Positions 1-7,133 of a stretch of DNA of 64,000 nt are shown piece after piece (the stretch's first letter is position 1; the number at the start of each line of letters is the position of its first letter). The stretch comes from Anaerofilum faecale. GTDB lineage: Bacteria > Bacillota > Clostridia > Oscillospirales > Ruminococcaceae. The stretch spans positions 22,147 to 86,146 of the forward strand of contig DXFV01000004.1 of NCBI GenBank assembly GCA_019114265.1, read 5' to 3'. Under the pieces are notes generated by a model. The model ran no database searches. It saw only the letters and a program-made list of their open reading frames with translations, and was not told the DNA's origin. The translations under genes and the position numbers were made by a program.

Positions 1-2
1 TC

Positions 3-242
3 CGCGTTTTGGGAACTCCCCAGCAGGCTGCCCAGGAGTATATGCGGGCTTTCTCCCCCGACTCCGTGAGTCGCTATAAAAAGCAACGCCGTCTGCGCCG
101 CTGCGCGAGCGCTGCTGCAACAGGCGCTGTGATCGCGGTCCTGCTGGCTTTGGCCTGTTACTGGTGGTTTATGCGGGAGTATACCGTGGTGGAAGTGCAG
201 GCGAGATTTGCTGCGTCTGTTTTCGGCTGGATTCTCTCCTGA
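3..242 (+). CDS. C-terminal part of a small membrane protein (HAAS/DUF6120-like), 5' end outside window
   Basis: The reading frame is open from the window edge, so the start lies upstream. The visible part opens with an LGTPQQAAQEYM segment. This resembles the helical 'xLGTPxEAAxEF' motif of small HAAS/DUF1700/DUF6120-type membrane proteins that are usually encoded beside a PadR-like regulator. A basic stretch (SRYKKQRRLRRC) and one strong transmembrane helix (roughly AATGAVIAVLLALACYWWF) follow, then a short tail. The arrangement suggests a cytoplasmic helical N-terminus with a C-terminal membrane anchor. The family assignment is from memory. The upstream neighbour that would identify it is not in the window. 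Its function is unknown. Confidence 0.6.
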   Translation, partial: RVLGTPQQAAQEYMRAFSPDSVSRYKKQRRLRRCASAAATGAVIAVLLALACYWWFMREYTVVEVQARFAASVFGWILS

Positions 243-388
243 AAAACGCAAGCTGGATTCCCGGCATTCCATATCCCGAATTTTCAGCCGAAAAGCTGGT
301 TGGCTTTCCGGCTGATTTTTTATTGTATCCCGAGCAGGTCCTGCGCGCATGGCCTTTTGTGCGCGCCGGTGTATCCGTTTTTTACAGC

Positions 389-428
389 AAAAGCCCGCCC
401 CATTTTCCGGCAGGAAAACAGGGCGGGC
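389..428. repeat. Hairpin repeat, copy 1
   Basis: Inverted repeat with arms AGCCCGCCC / GGGCGGGCT around a loop containing TTTTCCGG. A near copy lies at 650-692. It may terminate the gene ending at 242, but no T-run follows this copy. Confidence 0.5.
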
Positions 429-477
429 TCCGACTGTCCATCCAGCGACTCCCTTTGTGCGGGGCGGGGCAGCTTCG

Positions 478-617
478 ACCTCATCCGCCCCGCTCGGGCG
501 GGGCACCTTCCCCTGCCAGAGGAAGGCTTTGGATCGAACGGCCGCACCGCCGGTTTTTGCCGAAGGCTTCCCCCCTGGGGGGAAGCTGTCGCCGCAGGCG
601 ACGGATGAGGGGAACGC
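478..617. repeat. Pair of inverted CCTCATCCG-type repeat units (left of GH43 gene)
   Basis: Unit one (478-532) runs from CCTCATCCGCC through a GC hairpin to CACCTTCCCCT and GGAAGGCTT. Unit two (about 561-617) is the same kind of unit inverted, from AAGGCTTCCCCCC to GACGGATGAGG. Matching units occur at 4876-5055. Such short dispersed palindromic elements are common in Oscillospiraceae intergenic DNA. They encode no protein that I can see. Confidence 0.7.
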
Positions 618-649
618 TTTTGCACAGCGCAAACCATCCCTTTTTCGAC

Positions 650-700
650 AAGCTGAGCCCGCCCCGCTTTCCGGAAGGAAAACAGGGCGGACTCTTTTTA
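650..700. repeat. Hairpin repeat, copy 2, with T-run
   Basis: Near copy of the hairpin at 389-428 (GAGCCCGCCC / GGGCGGACTC), followed on the + strand by CTTTTTAC. It is terminator-like on the + strand, although no recognised + gene ends close by. With the repeats at 478-617 it fills the 243-729 gap, where I see no gene. Confidence 0.5.
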
Positions 701-729
701 CAATATCGGCAAACTGGCAGAGCTGCCTT

Positions 730-3700
730 TTACTGACGGCGCTTTTTCAGCAGAAACGCACCCACACCGCTCATTGCCAGCAGGACGGCCGCCGCAGCGG
801 GCAGCGCCGTATCGCCGGTGGCGGGAAGCTCTGTGGTGGTGTCGGTCCCGCTTCCGGGTGTGGCGGTGGGTTCTGTGGTCGGCTCCACCGTGGGTTCTGC
901 TGTGGGTTCGGCTGTGGGTTCCGCTGTGGGTTCCGCAGTCGGCACCGCCGTGGGCTCCGCGGTGGGCTCCGCCGTGGGTTCGGCTGTGGGTTCGGCCGTC
1001 GGCTCTGCTGTCGGTTCCGCGGTCGGCTCGGCCGTGGGTTCCGCAGTCGGTTCTGCGGTGGGCTCCGCAGTCGGCTCTGCTGTCGGCTCGGCAGTCGGTT
1101 CCGCGGTGGGCTCCGCTGTGGGCTCGGCGGTCGGCTCGGCGGTCGGCTCGGCAGTCGGCTCCGCTGTGGGTTCTGGCGTGGGTTCAGCGGTCGGGATCGG
1201 CGTCGCAGTGGGCTGCACCTCCTGCTCCACCTTGCTCACCACAATAAAGCTCACCTGCACGGCGCTGTCGGTGGAGGCATTGGGCGCCACTTCCACGGTG
1301 AGGACACCGTCCTCCCCCACCTGCACATCGGTGTAGTGCAGCGTGTCCGGGGTGTCGTTGCAGTTCTGATAGTAGGAATAACCGGTGGTCACGGCGCTGC
1401 CGTTCAGCAGGATATCGGCCGCGCGCTGGGTGTTCCAGTTGGCCCAGCCGGAGGGGTCGAACATGCCGATGGACACCTCATATTCGCCCGGCTCCAGGTC
1501 GAAGCGGTAGGTGATGCTGTCGGTTTTGTTGGCCGCATAGCGCAGGCTCTGGTAGATGTCGGCGGTGTTTCCGCGCAGCGAACCGGCTGCACCGACATAG
1601 CCAAATCCGGCTGCGGCGTCGTAGGCGCCGTCGTTCACCGTGTTCCGAACGGTGTCGGCGTTTTCGGCCATGATCTTTTCATAGTCGGCGCTCATGGGTT
1701 CGGGCGCCATGTTGGCAAAGTAGACCACGTTGGTGGGGACCACAAAGGCAGAGATCTCCGCCACCGCGTTCCGGCAGTCCAGCAGGGTGGCCTCGACGGT
1801 GGTGCTGCCGAGATTGTCGATGGTCCATTCCACCGCCGTGCTCATCTGCCTGCCGTTCCAGATCACTTCCAGCGTGTCGGGCAGGTTGCTGCCGTCGGTG
1901 TATACCGTTTCCGGAAGGTCGGTGAGGACCTTGGTGGGAGCAAGCGCATCCAGACGGTCCAGCGTCCAGTCGCTCTCGCCCAGAATGGCGATGGTGTGAT
2001 TGTCGGGATTCACCTGCAGCGGCAGCCAGACGGTGCGGCTGTCGGTGAGGTTGTTCCCGTTCCAGCGGTCGCCCATATAGATGAACTTGCCGGCCTCGGC
2101 GTCGATGGGCAGTACATAGGTCACCTGCGTGTTGAAGCATTTGCCGGTGTCGTTCTTGGCGGGATTGCCCATCGCCTCCCAGCCGGACAGCAGGTCCTGG
2201 CTGCGGTAGTAGGTGTGGGCGGTGCTGTTCCAGCCGTCGGTGCCGGAGGTGATCATGTAGTACCAGCCGTCGTACTTAAAGACAGCGGGCGCTTCGCGGC
2301 TGGTCTCGCTCACGATGCGGCCGGCCCAGGTGACGCCCTGCCCGTCGCTGTTCTCGGTGGCAGTGTCGGTGTAGTTCTCATCCAGCAGCGAGATATACAG
2401 GCGGGCGTTCATCTCGCTGGAATAGATCACATAGGCGTCGTCCGCGCCGTCGCTGTTGCTGTCCACGCCCTTGTCCACAAAGACGGTCATGTCGCGGGAT
2501 TCGCCCAGGCGGTCGGCGTGGTAGGCGGTGTCGTAGTTCATGCGGGTCATGTTGACCAGCTTGAAGGGGCCGAACGGGCTGTCGCTCTCGGCAAAGCCCA
2601 CCATCGCGCGGCTGTAGCGGCTGGCGCTCATGTCGCCTTCACAGCCGCCGGCCACCCACTCATTCAGCACCTGGTTGTTGTACAGCGGCCCGTCGGCGTG
2701 GAACACGATCACAAACTTGCCGGTGCTCTCGTTGTAGATCATCTTGGGGCGCTCGGTGATGCAGTAGTCGCCGTAGAGCCCCTCAAAGGCCATCTGCAGC
2801 GGCGAAGTGACCTGGGTGCCGCGGGTCTGGCTGTCGGGGTAGAGCAGGCTGGAAGTTTCGATCGGAGTCTCGTCGTAGCTCTTGGCCGTCCAGGTGGTGT
2901 CGTCGGCGCTGACAGGCGCTTTGTCGAACTCGGTCACATAGGCGCGCAGGAAGCGTTTGACCTCGTCGAAGTCCTCCTGTGCCACCCCTTCGGGAGCGGT
3001 CTCCAGTCTGCCCCATGCTTTCAGCGTCTCGTAGCTGGTCTGGGACAGCTGCATGGCGTTGTAGTCCTGGGTGGTGCCTTCGCCGTCCGCCCCCACCGAC
3101 GAGGTGACGGCCTTTTCGTCCGACTCCTCGATGGGCAGGATGGTGTTCTGAAGGTACAGGACGGTGCCGCGGTCGGTCCAGTTGTACAGGTCGGTGGAGA
3201 CATAGCAGCGCACGCCGTCCACCGGGCGGGTGTTGTTGGTCTTGTCCTCGCCGTACCACAGATAGACCGTCTTGCCCGGGGTGATCGCGCCGTCGCCGTC
3301 GAGGTCATAGTTCACACAGCCGTCGCCGGTCCCCTCCTGCAGGGCCATCGCGCTGCCGCCGTGCGCCTGCATCGGCAGGCCGGTATCGGCGTAGATGACA
3401 TCGCCGTCGGTGCCGGGGATGCTGGTGTAGGGATCGGGCAGAACGCGCAGGCCGTCATAGATGCTCTGCAGCTCCTCGGCAGCTTGCTGCGCCTGCTGGC
3501 TGGTGGCATCCTCGTCCTCCAGCAGCGCCCTGGCGGATTCCAGCGCCTCGTTCAGGTCCTGCAGGCTGTCTTTGGGGATCGTGGCGCCGGAACCGGTGAC
3601 CTGGCCGATCTCCAGCGGGGTCTCGGCATAGTTCACACCGGCGGCAAGGTCGGCTTCCAGCTGTGCCTCCACGCGCTGTATGGTGTTTTCCAGGATGGTG

Positions 3701-4503
3701 AAGTCGGCGTCGGCCTTGGCCTGCTTGCGGGAGGCGGTGGCCTCCTTCGCCTCGGCTTCGGTCATCGCGGCGTCGGAATACACGAGATTGTCGTACTGGC
3801 CGTTGTTGAGATAGCTGGTGTTCAGTGAGCGCCCCAGCATGGCCTGGATGTCGGACATGGCGCTGAGCCGGAAGCCGACGTCCTCCACCTGCGCGGAGAG
3901 CTGGCCGTTGACATACACCGCCGCCGACCCGTTGCCGCCGTCCTTCTCTTCGTAGACCAGCGCGATGGCGTTCCACTGGCCCTGTTCAAACCCGGCCAGG
4001 GAGGCGGTATGGGCGCTGACGCCGCTGGGATAGGCGCCCCAGCGCAGATCTCCCGCATAGGTGGAGATGCGCAGCGCGTTCGAGCTGTTGCCGATGCTGA
4101 GCGCGGCACTGCGGGTGAGCGCATCGCCAGAGGAGGTGTCCTCGGTCTTGACGTCCAGCAGGATGGTGAAGGCCGTTTTGCCGAACAGCTGCTGCGCGCT
4201 GTTGATGGAGGCGTGGTAGCTGCCGGTGTTGTTCCAGCCCTGGCGCATCTCGTACACGGTGCCGAACGGATCGATGGTGGACACAACGGCATTGGCGGCG
4301 TAGGTGAGGCCGCCGATCTCCTCCAGTGCGTCGGCCTGTGCGGCGAGCGGCTGCACCGTCTGCGGGGAGGCCGCCAGCCAGCCTGCGGCAGTTGTGCCCG
4401 CCACGGCGTCGGCCAGCACCGATACCGGCATCGTGCCCGCAAACACGCCCGCGCAAAGCGCCGCTGCCAGAATGCGTTTGCCCTGCTTTTTCATGTGTTT
4501 CAT
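730..4503 (-). CDS. LPXTG-anchored GH43 glycoside hydrolase with LamG-like and malectin-like domains
   Basis: A 1257-residue secreted, wall-anchored enzyme. The signal peptide starts at MKHMKKQGKRIL; ATG 4503 is chosen because GGAG lies about 11 nt upstream, whereas the longer in-frame opening has no such site. Rough domain order: LamG/concanavalin-like 60-245; GH43 five-bladed propeller about 365-800, with QAHGG, YLWYGE, the ERPKMIYN glutamate, SRDMTVF and REAPAVFKY; bacterial Ig-like 860-923; malectin-like carbohydrate-binding region 930-1085; Pro-Thr-Ala-Glu stalk 1098-1214; LPATG at 1226; hydrophobic helix; KKRRQ tail. The motifs resemble exo-beta-1,3-galactanases (GH43_24), a group reported to lack the usual aspartate base. 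About 130 extra residues separate the first and second blades. A sortase presumably anchors it. It probably trims galactan or a similar plant or host glycan, but the substrate is inference. Confidence 0.85.
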   Translation of the reverse strand: MKHMKKQGKRILAAALCAGVFAGTMPVSVLADAVAGTTAAGWLAASPQTVQPLAAQADALEEIGGLTYAANAVVSTIDPFGTVYEMRQGWNNTGSYHASINSAQQLFGKTAFTILLDVKTEDTSSGDALTRSAALSIGNSSNALRISTYAGDLRWGAYPSGVSAHTASLAGFEQGQWNAIALVYEEKDGGNGSAAVYVNGQLSAQVEDVGFRLSAMSDIQAMLGRSLNTSYLNNGQYDNLVYSDAAMTEAEAKEATASRKQAKADADFTILENTIQRVEAQLEADLAAGVNYAETPLEIGQVTGSGATIPKDSLQDLNEALESARALLEDEDATSQQAQQAAEELQSIYDGLRVLPDPYTSIPGTDGDVIYADTGLPMQAHGGSAMALQEGTGDGCVNYDLDGDGAITPGKTVYLWYGEDKTNNTRPVDGVRCYVSTDLYNWTDRGTVLYLQNTILPIEESDEKAVTSSVGADGEGTTQDYNAMQLSQTSYETLKAWGRLETAPEGVAQEDFDEVKRFLRAYVTEFDKAPVSADDTTWTAKSYDETPIETSSLLYPDSQTRGTQVTSPLQMAFEGLYGDYCITERPKMIYNESTGKFVIVFHADGPLYNNQVLNEWVAGGCEGDMSASRYSRAMVGFAESDSPFGPFKLVNMTRMNYDTAYHADRLGESRDMTVFVDKGVDSNSDGADDAYVIYSSEMNARLYISLLDENYTDTATENSDGQGVTWAGRIVSETSREAPAVFKYDGWYYMITSGTDGWNSTAHTYYRSQDLLSGWEAMGNPAKNDTGKCFNTQVTYVLPIDAEAGKFIYMGDRWNGNNLTDSRTVWLPLQVNPDNHTIAILGESDWTLDRLDALAPTKVLTDLPETVYTDGSNLPDTLEVIWNGRQMSTAVEWTIDNLGSTTVEATLLDCRNAVAEISAFVVPTNVVYFANMAPEPMSADYEKIMAENADTVRNTVNDGAYDAAAGFGYVGAAGSLRGNTADIYQSLRYAANKTDSITYRFDLEPGEYEVSIGMFDPSGWANWNTQRAADILLNGSAVTTGYSYYQNCNDTPDTLHYTDVQVGEDGVLTVEVAPNASTDSAVQVSFIVVSKVEQEVQPTATPIPTAEPTPEPTAEPTAEPTAEPTAEPTAEPTAEPTAEPTAEPTAEPTAEPTAEPTAEPTAEPTAEPTAEPTAEPTAEPTAEPTAVPTAEPTAEPTAEPTAEPTVEPTTEPTATPGSGTDTTTELPATGDTALPAAAAVLLAMSGVGAFLLKKRRQ
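862..1206 (-). repeat. 12-bp tandem repeat encoding the (EPTA)n wall-spanning stalk
   Basis: About 25 or more tandem 12-bp units encode Glu-Pro-Thr-Ala, with occasional VPTA, TEPT and PTPE variants at the ends. Third positions vary between GGC, GGT and GGA contexts, so the DNA repeat is degenerate while the peptide repeat is nearly perfect. It forms the Pro-rich spacer before LPATG. Confidence 0.9.
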
Positions 4504-4630
4504 TCCGTCTTTTGCTCCTTTTCCCCGACGCCCGCTTTGCTGTGTCCGCTTTCTGTGCAACGGCGGCATCGGTGTTTCGATTGGCAGGCAGGCGCACAAA
4601 TCGCACGTTCTGCCGCACCAGCTGGTTTCC

Positions 4631-4660
4631 ATTATAATTGGTTCTTTTTTACATTGTCCA
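4631..4660 (-). promoter_or_regulatory. Sigma-A promoter of the GH43 gene
   Basis: On the - strand, TGGACA (4660-4655), 18 bp, TATAAT (4636-4631). The 5' leader would be about 120 nt before ATG 4503. No regulatory structure is obvious in the leader. Confidence 0.6.
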
Positions 4661-4875
4661 TGTACTTTTTCCCTTGCATTTTGCAGGGTGCAGCGTAAAA
4701 ATTGCATGTTTCCCGCCGGGTGTGTGTATTCTGCACAACATTGTGTTTGCCAATTGTGCAGATGCCACAAACAGCGCTGCCCCGCGGGCCGGGCTGTTGA
4801 TGCAGCCGGAAGGTTTTGCAAGGGGGAAGATTCGACTGCATCCGTTCCGTCTGGGACAGCACCGATGCTTTCCTG

Positions 4876-5055
4876 CAAAGGCTTCCCCCCAGGGGGAAGC
4901 TGTCGCCTGCAGGGCGACTGATGAGGGGAAGGCTTGCGGTACTCACAAACCTTCTGTCAAAGCATTTTTTGGGAAGGCTCGGCGAGGGAGGAAGGCTTCC
5001 ACCTCATCCGCCCCGCTTTGCGGGGCACCTTCCCCTGCCAGGGGAAGGCTTGCTC
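4876..5055. repeat. Pair of inverted CCTCATCCG-type repeat units (right of GH43 gene)
   Basis: Units at about 4876-4925 (AAGGCTTCCCCCC ... GACTGATGAGG) and 5003-5052 (CCTCATCCGCCCC ... GGGGAAGGCTT), in the opposite order to the pair at 478-617. Together with the hairpin at 5095 and the GH43 promoter they account for the gene-free stretch 4504-5196. Confidence 0.7.
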
Positions 5056-5094
5056 TGCCCGCAACCCTTCCGCCAAAGCATGGTTTCAACAAAC

Positions 5095-5137
5095 AAGCCC
5101 GAGGGGCAAGGTACTTTGTACCTTGCCCCTCGGGCTT
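5095..5137. terminator. Perfect 20-bp hairpin downstream of ssrA
   Basis: Perfect 20-bp arms (AAGCCCGAGGGG... / ...CCCCTCGGGCTT) around a TTT loop. It lies 60 nt past the tmRNA 3' end and is the likely terminator for ssrA, although the - strand tail (GTTTGTTG) is only moderately T-rich. Confidence 0.55.
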
Positions 5138-5196
5138 TGTTCTGACATCGCATCCGCATCCCCGCGGCAGAGCAGGGGTTCGCGCAATGTCCAATC

Positions 5197-5546
5197 TGGT
5201 GGAGATGACGGGAATCGAACCCGTGTCCGAAAAGAAGTCTATGAGAGTATCTCCGGGTGCAGTTTGTTTACAACATTCCCTTCGCATCAGGCCAACAAAC
5301 AGGCCGGTGCGTTGGTAGCTTCATGAATTCATGGCCGCCTGCAAAGCTTAGGGCTGCGCACGTTCAGTGCCTACATGATGCTCTGGCCCCACACGGCACT
5401 TGAGTGGGCAGAACAGCCGCCTATAATTAGGCAGCGACAGCTAATTTGTTGTTATCAGCTATTGTTTTGGAGGAGTTTTTCGTGTGTCCCCCGAACACGA
5501 CCCGCTGCTCGCACTTCCCTCTCCCCGTCGAAACCTTTACATCCCC
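5197..5546 (-). ncRNA. ssrA: tmRNA (transfer-messenger RNA)
   Basis: A 350-nt tmRNA that rescues stalled ribosomes with SmpB. The 5' end GGGGATGTAAAGGTTTCGAC (5546 downward) and the 3' end, with T-loop GGTTCGATTCCCGTC and CATCTCC-A-CCA, pair as a 7-bp acceptor stem with one G-U. The encoded tag is most simply ADNNKLAVAA: resume codon GCT at 5459-5457 and stop TAA at 5429-5427. Most tags end in LAA after ALAA; this one ends AVAA. A hairpin (about 5552-5575) separates it from smpB just upstream on the same strand. It is probably processed from a longer transcript, as I see no clean promoter at the 5' end. The CCA is encoded. Confidence 0.95.
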
Positions 5547-5609
5547 TTATATCGCCTCTCGGTTTGGGAGAGGCGGGAAGAACGGTGGGACGGCAGATTT
5601 TTGTGCCGA

Positions 5610-6080
5610 TCAGTATTTTGCCTTCATCGCGCGGTCGATGTCGCGCTTTGCGTCACGCTCAGCGATGGAGGCGCGCTTATCGTAGTTCTTTTTGCCCTTG
5701 CACAGGCCCAGATCCACCTTCACCCGGCTGCCCTTGAAATACAGGGCCAGCGGAATGAGCGTGTAGCCCTGCAGCTTGATCTGCTGGGCCAGCTTGCGGA
5801 TCTGCACGCGGTGCATCAGCAAACGGCGCGGACGCATGGGGTCCCGGTTGAAGATATTGCCTTTTTCGTACGGGCTGATGTGCATGCCGTGCAGGATCAG
5901 CTCGCCGTCCTCGATCTCCACCCAGGAATCCTTCAGGTTCACCTGCCCCATGCGCAGGCTCTTCACCTCGGTGCCCACCAGCTCGATGCCGGCTTCCATG
6001 GCTTCGATCACAAAATAGTCGTGCCGCGCTTTGCGGTTGGCCGCGATGGTGCGGTTTTCCGGTTTCTGCTGCCCGGCCAT
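5610..6080 (-). CDS. smpB: SsrA-binding protein SmpB
   Basis: A 156-residue partner of tmRNA. It binds the tRNA-like domain and carries it into the A site of stalled ribosomes. Visible family features are NRKARHDYFV near the N-terminus, the EAGIELVGTEVKSLRMGQVNLKDS core, HISPYEKGN, the long RRLLMHRVQI helix, and the basic C-terminal tail (CKGKKNYDKRASIAERDAKRDIDRAMK). ATG 6080 is preferred because AAAGGA lies about 10 nt upstream. A GTG nine nt earlier would put the same site only 2-3 nt from the start. It lies directly upstream of ssrA, so both partners may share transcription from the promoter at 6115-6144. Confidence 0.97.
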   Translation of the reverse strand: MAGQQKPENRTIAANRKARHDYFVIEAMEAGIELVGTEVKSLRMGQVNLKDSWVEIEDGELILHGMHISPYEKGNIFNRDPMRPRRLLMHRVQIRKLAQQIKLQGYTLIPLALYFKGSRVKVDLGLCKGKKNYDKRASIAERDAKRDIDRAMKAKY

Positions 6081-6114
6081 TTTGCTCACGTCCTTTCCAA
6101 ATGGGTGGTAGCTT

Positions 6115-6144
6115 ATTATACACCTATATGGGCGGCCCTGTCAA
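6115..6144 (-). promoter_or_regulatory. Sigma-A promoter of smpB-ssrA
   Basis: On the - strand, TTGACA (6144-6139), 18 bp, TATAAT (6120-6115). Both hexamers are perfect. It begins a few bases after the recR stop codon, so smpB can be transcribed apart from the dnaX operon. Confidence 0.75.
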
Positions 6145-6148
6145 GCGG

Positions 6149-6748
6149 TCACATCTCGCCGCGCCCGGACAGCGCCCGGTAGAGGGTGGTGCCGTCGGCG
6201 TATTCCAGGCTGCCGCCCACCGGCAGGCCGTAGGCCAGACGGGTGGTCTTGATGCCCAGCGGCTTGATGAGGCGGGCCAGATAGGTGGCGGTGACGTCCC
6301 CCTCCACGGTGGGGCTGGTGGCCATGATGACCTCCTTCACCGTGCCGTCCTGCAGGCGGGCCAGCAGCTCCCGGATGCACAGCTGGTCGGCTCCGATGCC
6401 GTCCATCGGGGAGAACAGCCCGTGCAGCACATGGTACAGCCCGTTGTACTCGCGGGTGCGCTCGAAGGCGGTGACGTCCCGCGGGCTCTCCACCACACAG
6501 ATCACGCTGCGGTCCCGCTTTGTGCTCTGGCAGATGGGGCACAGCTCCTCCTCGGTGTAGTCCTGGCACACCTTACAGCGGTGCAGCCGGCGGTGCGCCG
6601 CACGGATGGCGTCGGCCAGCGCGTCGGCCTCGGCGTCGGTCATCCCCATGACCTGATAGGCCATGCGGGTGGCGTTCTTGCGCCCCACCCCCGAAAACCG
6701 GCTGAACTGGTCGATCAGCTGCTGCAGCGGCGCTGCCTGTTTTGCCAT
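6149..6748 (-). CDS. recR: Recombination protein RecR
   Basis: A 199-residue RecF-pathway protein that forms a DNA clamp with RecO and helps load RecA at gaps. Features in order: the N-terminal helix-hairpin-helix (FSRFSGVGRKNATRMAYQV), the four-cysteine zinc site (CKVCQDYTEEELCPIC), the Toprim domain beginning ICVVESPRDV with the later GGxxSPxDGIG-like segment (FSPMDGIGADQL), and the C-terminal Walker-B-like end. The length is normal. ATG 6748 has AAGGAG about 10 nt upstream. It is the last gene of SRP RNA-dnaX-ybaB-recR, the same order as in Bacillus subtilis. Confidence 0.97.
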   Translation of the reverse strand: MAKQAAPLQQLIDQFSRFSGVGRKNATRMAYQVMGMTDAEADALADAIRAAHRRLHRCKVCQDYTEEELCPICQSTKRDRSVICVVESPRDVTAFERTREYNGLYHVLHGLFSPMDGIGADQLCIRELLARLQDGTVKEVIMATSPTVEGDVTATYLARLIKPLGIKTTRLAYGLPVGGSLEYADGTTLYRALSGRGEM

Positions 6749-6788
6749 ATACCTCTTCTCCTTTGCTGTCTGTGGACCGCAAAAAGGC

Positions 6789-7133
6789 TCACAGGCTCAT
6801 GCCGGGGATGTTCATGCCGCCGGTGATCTTGCCCAGCTCGGCGCTGGACGCCTCGTCCACCACGCGCACGGCGTCGTTGAAGGCGGCGGCCACCATGTCC
6901 TCCAGCATCTCGATGTCGTCGGGGTCCACGGCCTCGGGCTTGATCTTCACGGCGGTGATCTGGTGGGTGCCCATCATGGTCACTTCCACCATCCCGCCGC
7001 CGGCGGTGCCCTTGTACTCGGTGGCTTCCAGCTCGGCCTGCTTGGCCTTCATGTCTTCCTGCATCTTCTGGGCCTGGCGCATCAGCGCGTTCACGTCGGG
7101 GCGGCCGAAGCCCTGGGGCATTCTTGCTTTCAT
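6789..7133 (-). CDS. ybaB: YbaB/EbfC family nucleoid-associated protein
   Basis: A 114-residue DNA-binding protein of the YbaB/EbfC family, which forms tweezer-like dimers on DNA. It shows the long first helix (ALMRQAQKMQEDMKAKQAELEATEYKGTAGGGMVEV), the beta segment GTHQITAVKIKPE, and the C-terminal helix ending GGMNIPGM. Its ATG (7133-7131) overlaps the dnaX stop in ATGA, so translation is probably coupled. recR starts 40 nt further on. The dnaX-ybaB-recR linkage is conserved across bacteria and suggests a role near replication or recombination, though the precise function is unsettled. Confidence 0.95.
   Translation of the reverse strand: MKARMPQGFGRPDVNALMRQAQKMQEDMKAKQAELEATEYKGTAGGGMVEVTMMGTHQITAVKIKPEAVDPDDIEMLEDMVAAAFNDAVRVVDEASSAELGKITGGMNIPGMSL

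Noticed and set aside
862..1206. CRISPR array
   Set aside because: The 12-bp units have no unique spacers and encode a peptide stalk in frame.
349..3828. Long + strand frame of 1159 codons opposite the GH43 gene
   Set aside because: It is the mirror of a GC-rich coding strand, Gly/Arg/Val-rich, with no family motifs; the - strand frame has clear domains and LPATG.
4504..4878. N-terminal extension of the GH43 frame to 4878
   Set aside because: The signal peptide starts at 4503 with a good ribosome site, and the -10/-35 promoter lies inside the extension.
5197..5235. A tRNA gene suggested by the T-loop and CCA end
   Set aside because: It is the 3' end of tmRNA, shown by the matching 5' end at 5546 and the tag frame.
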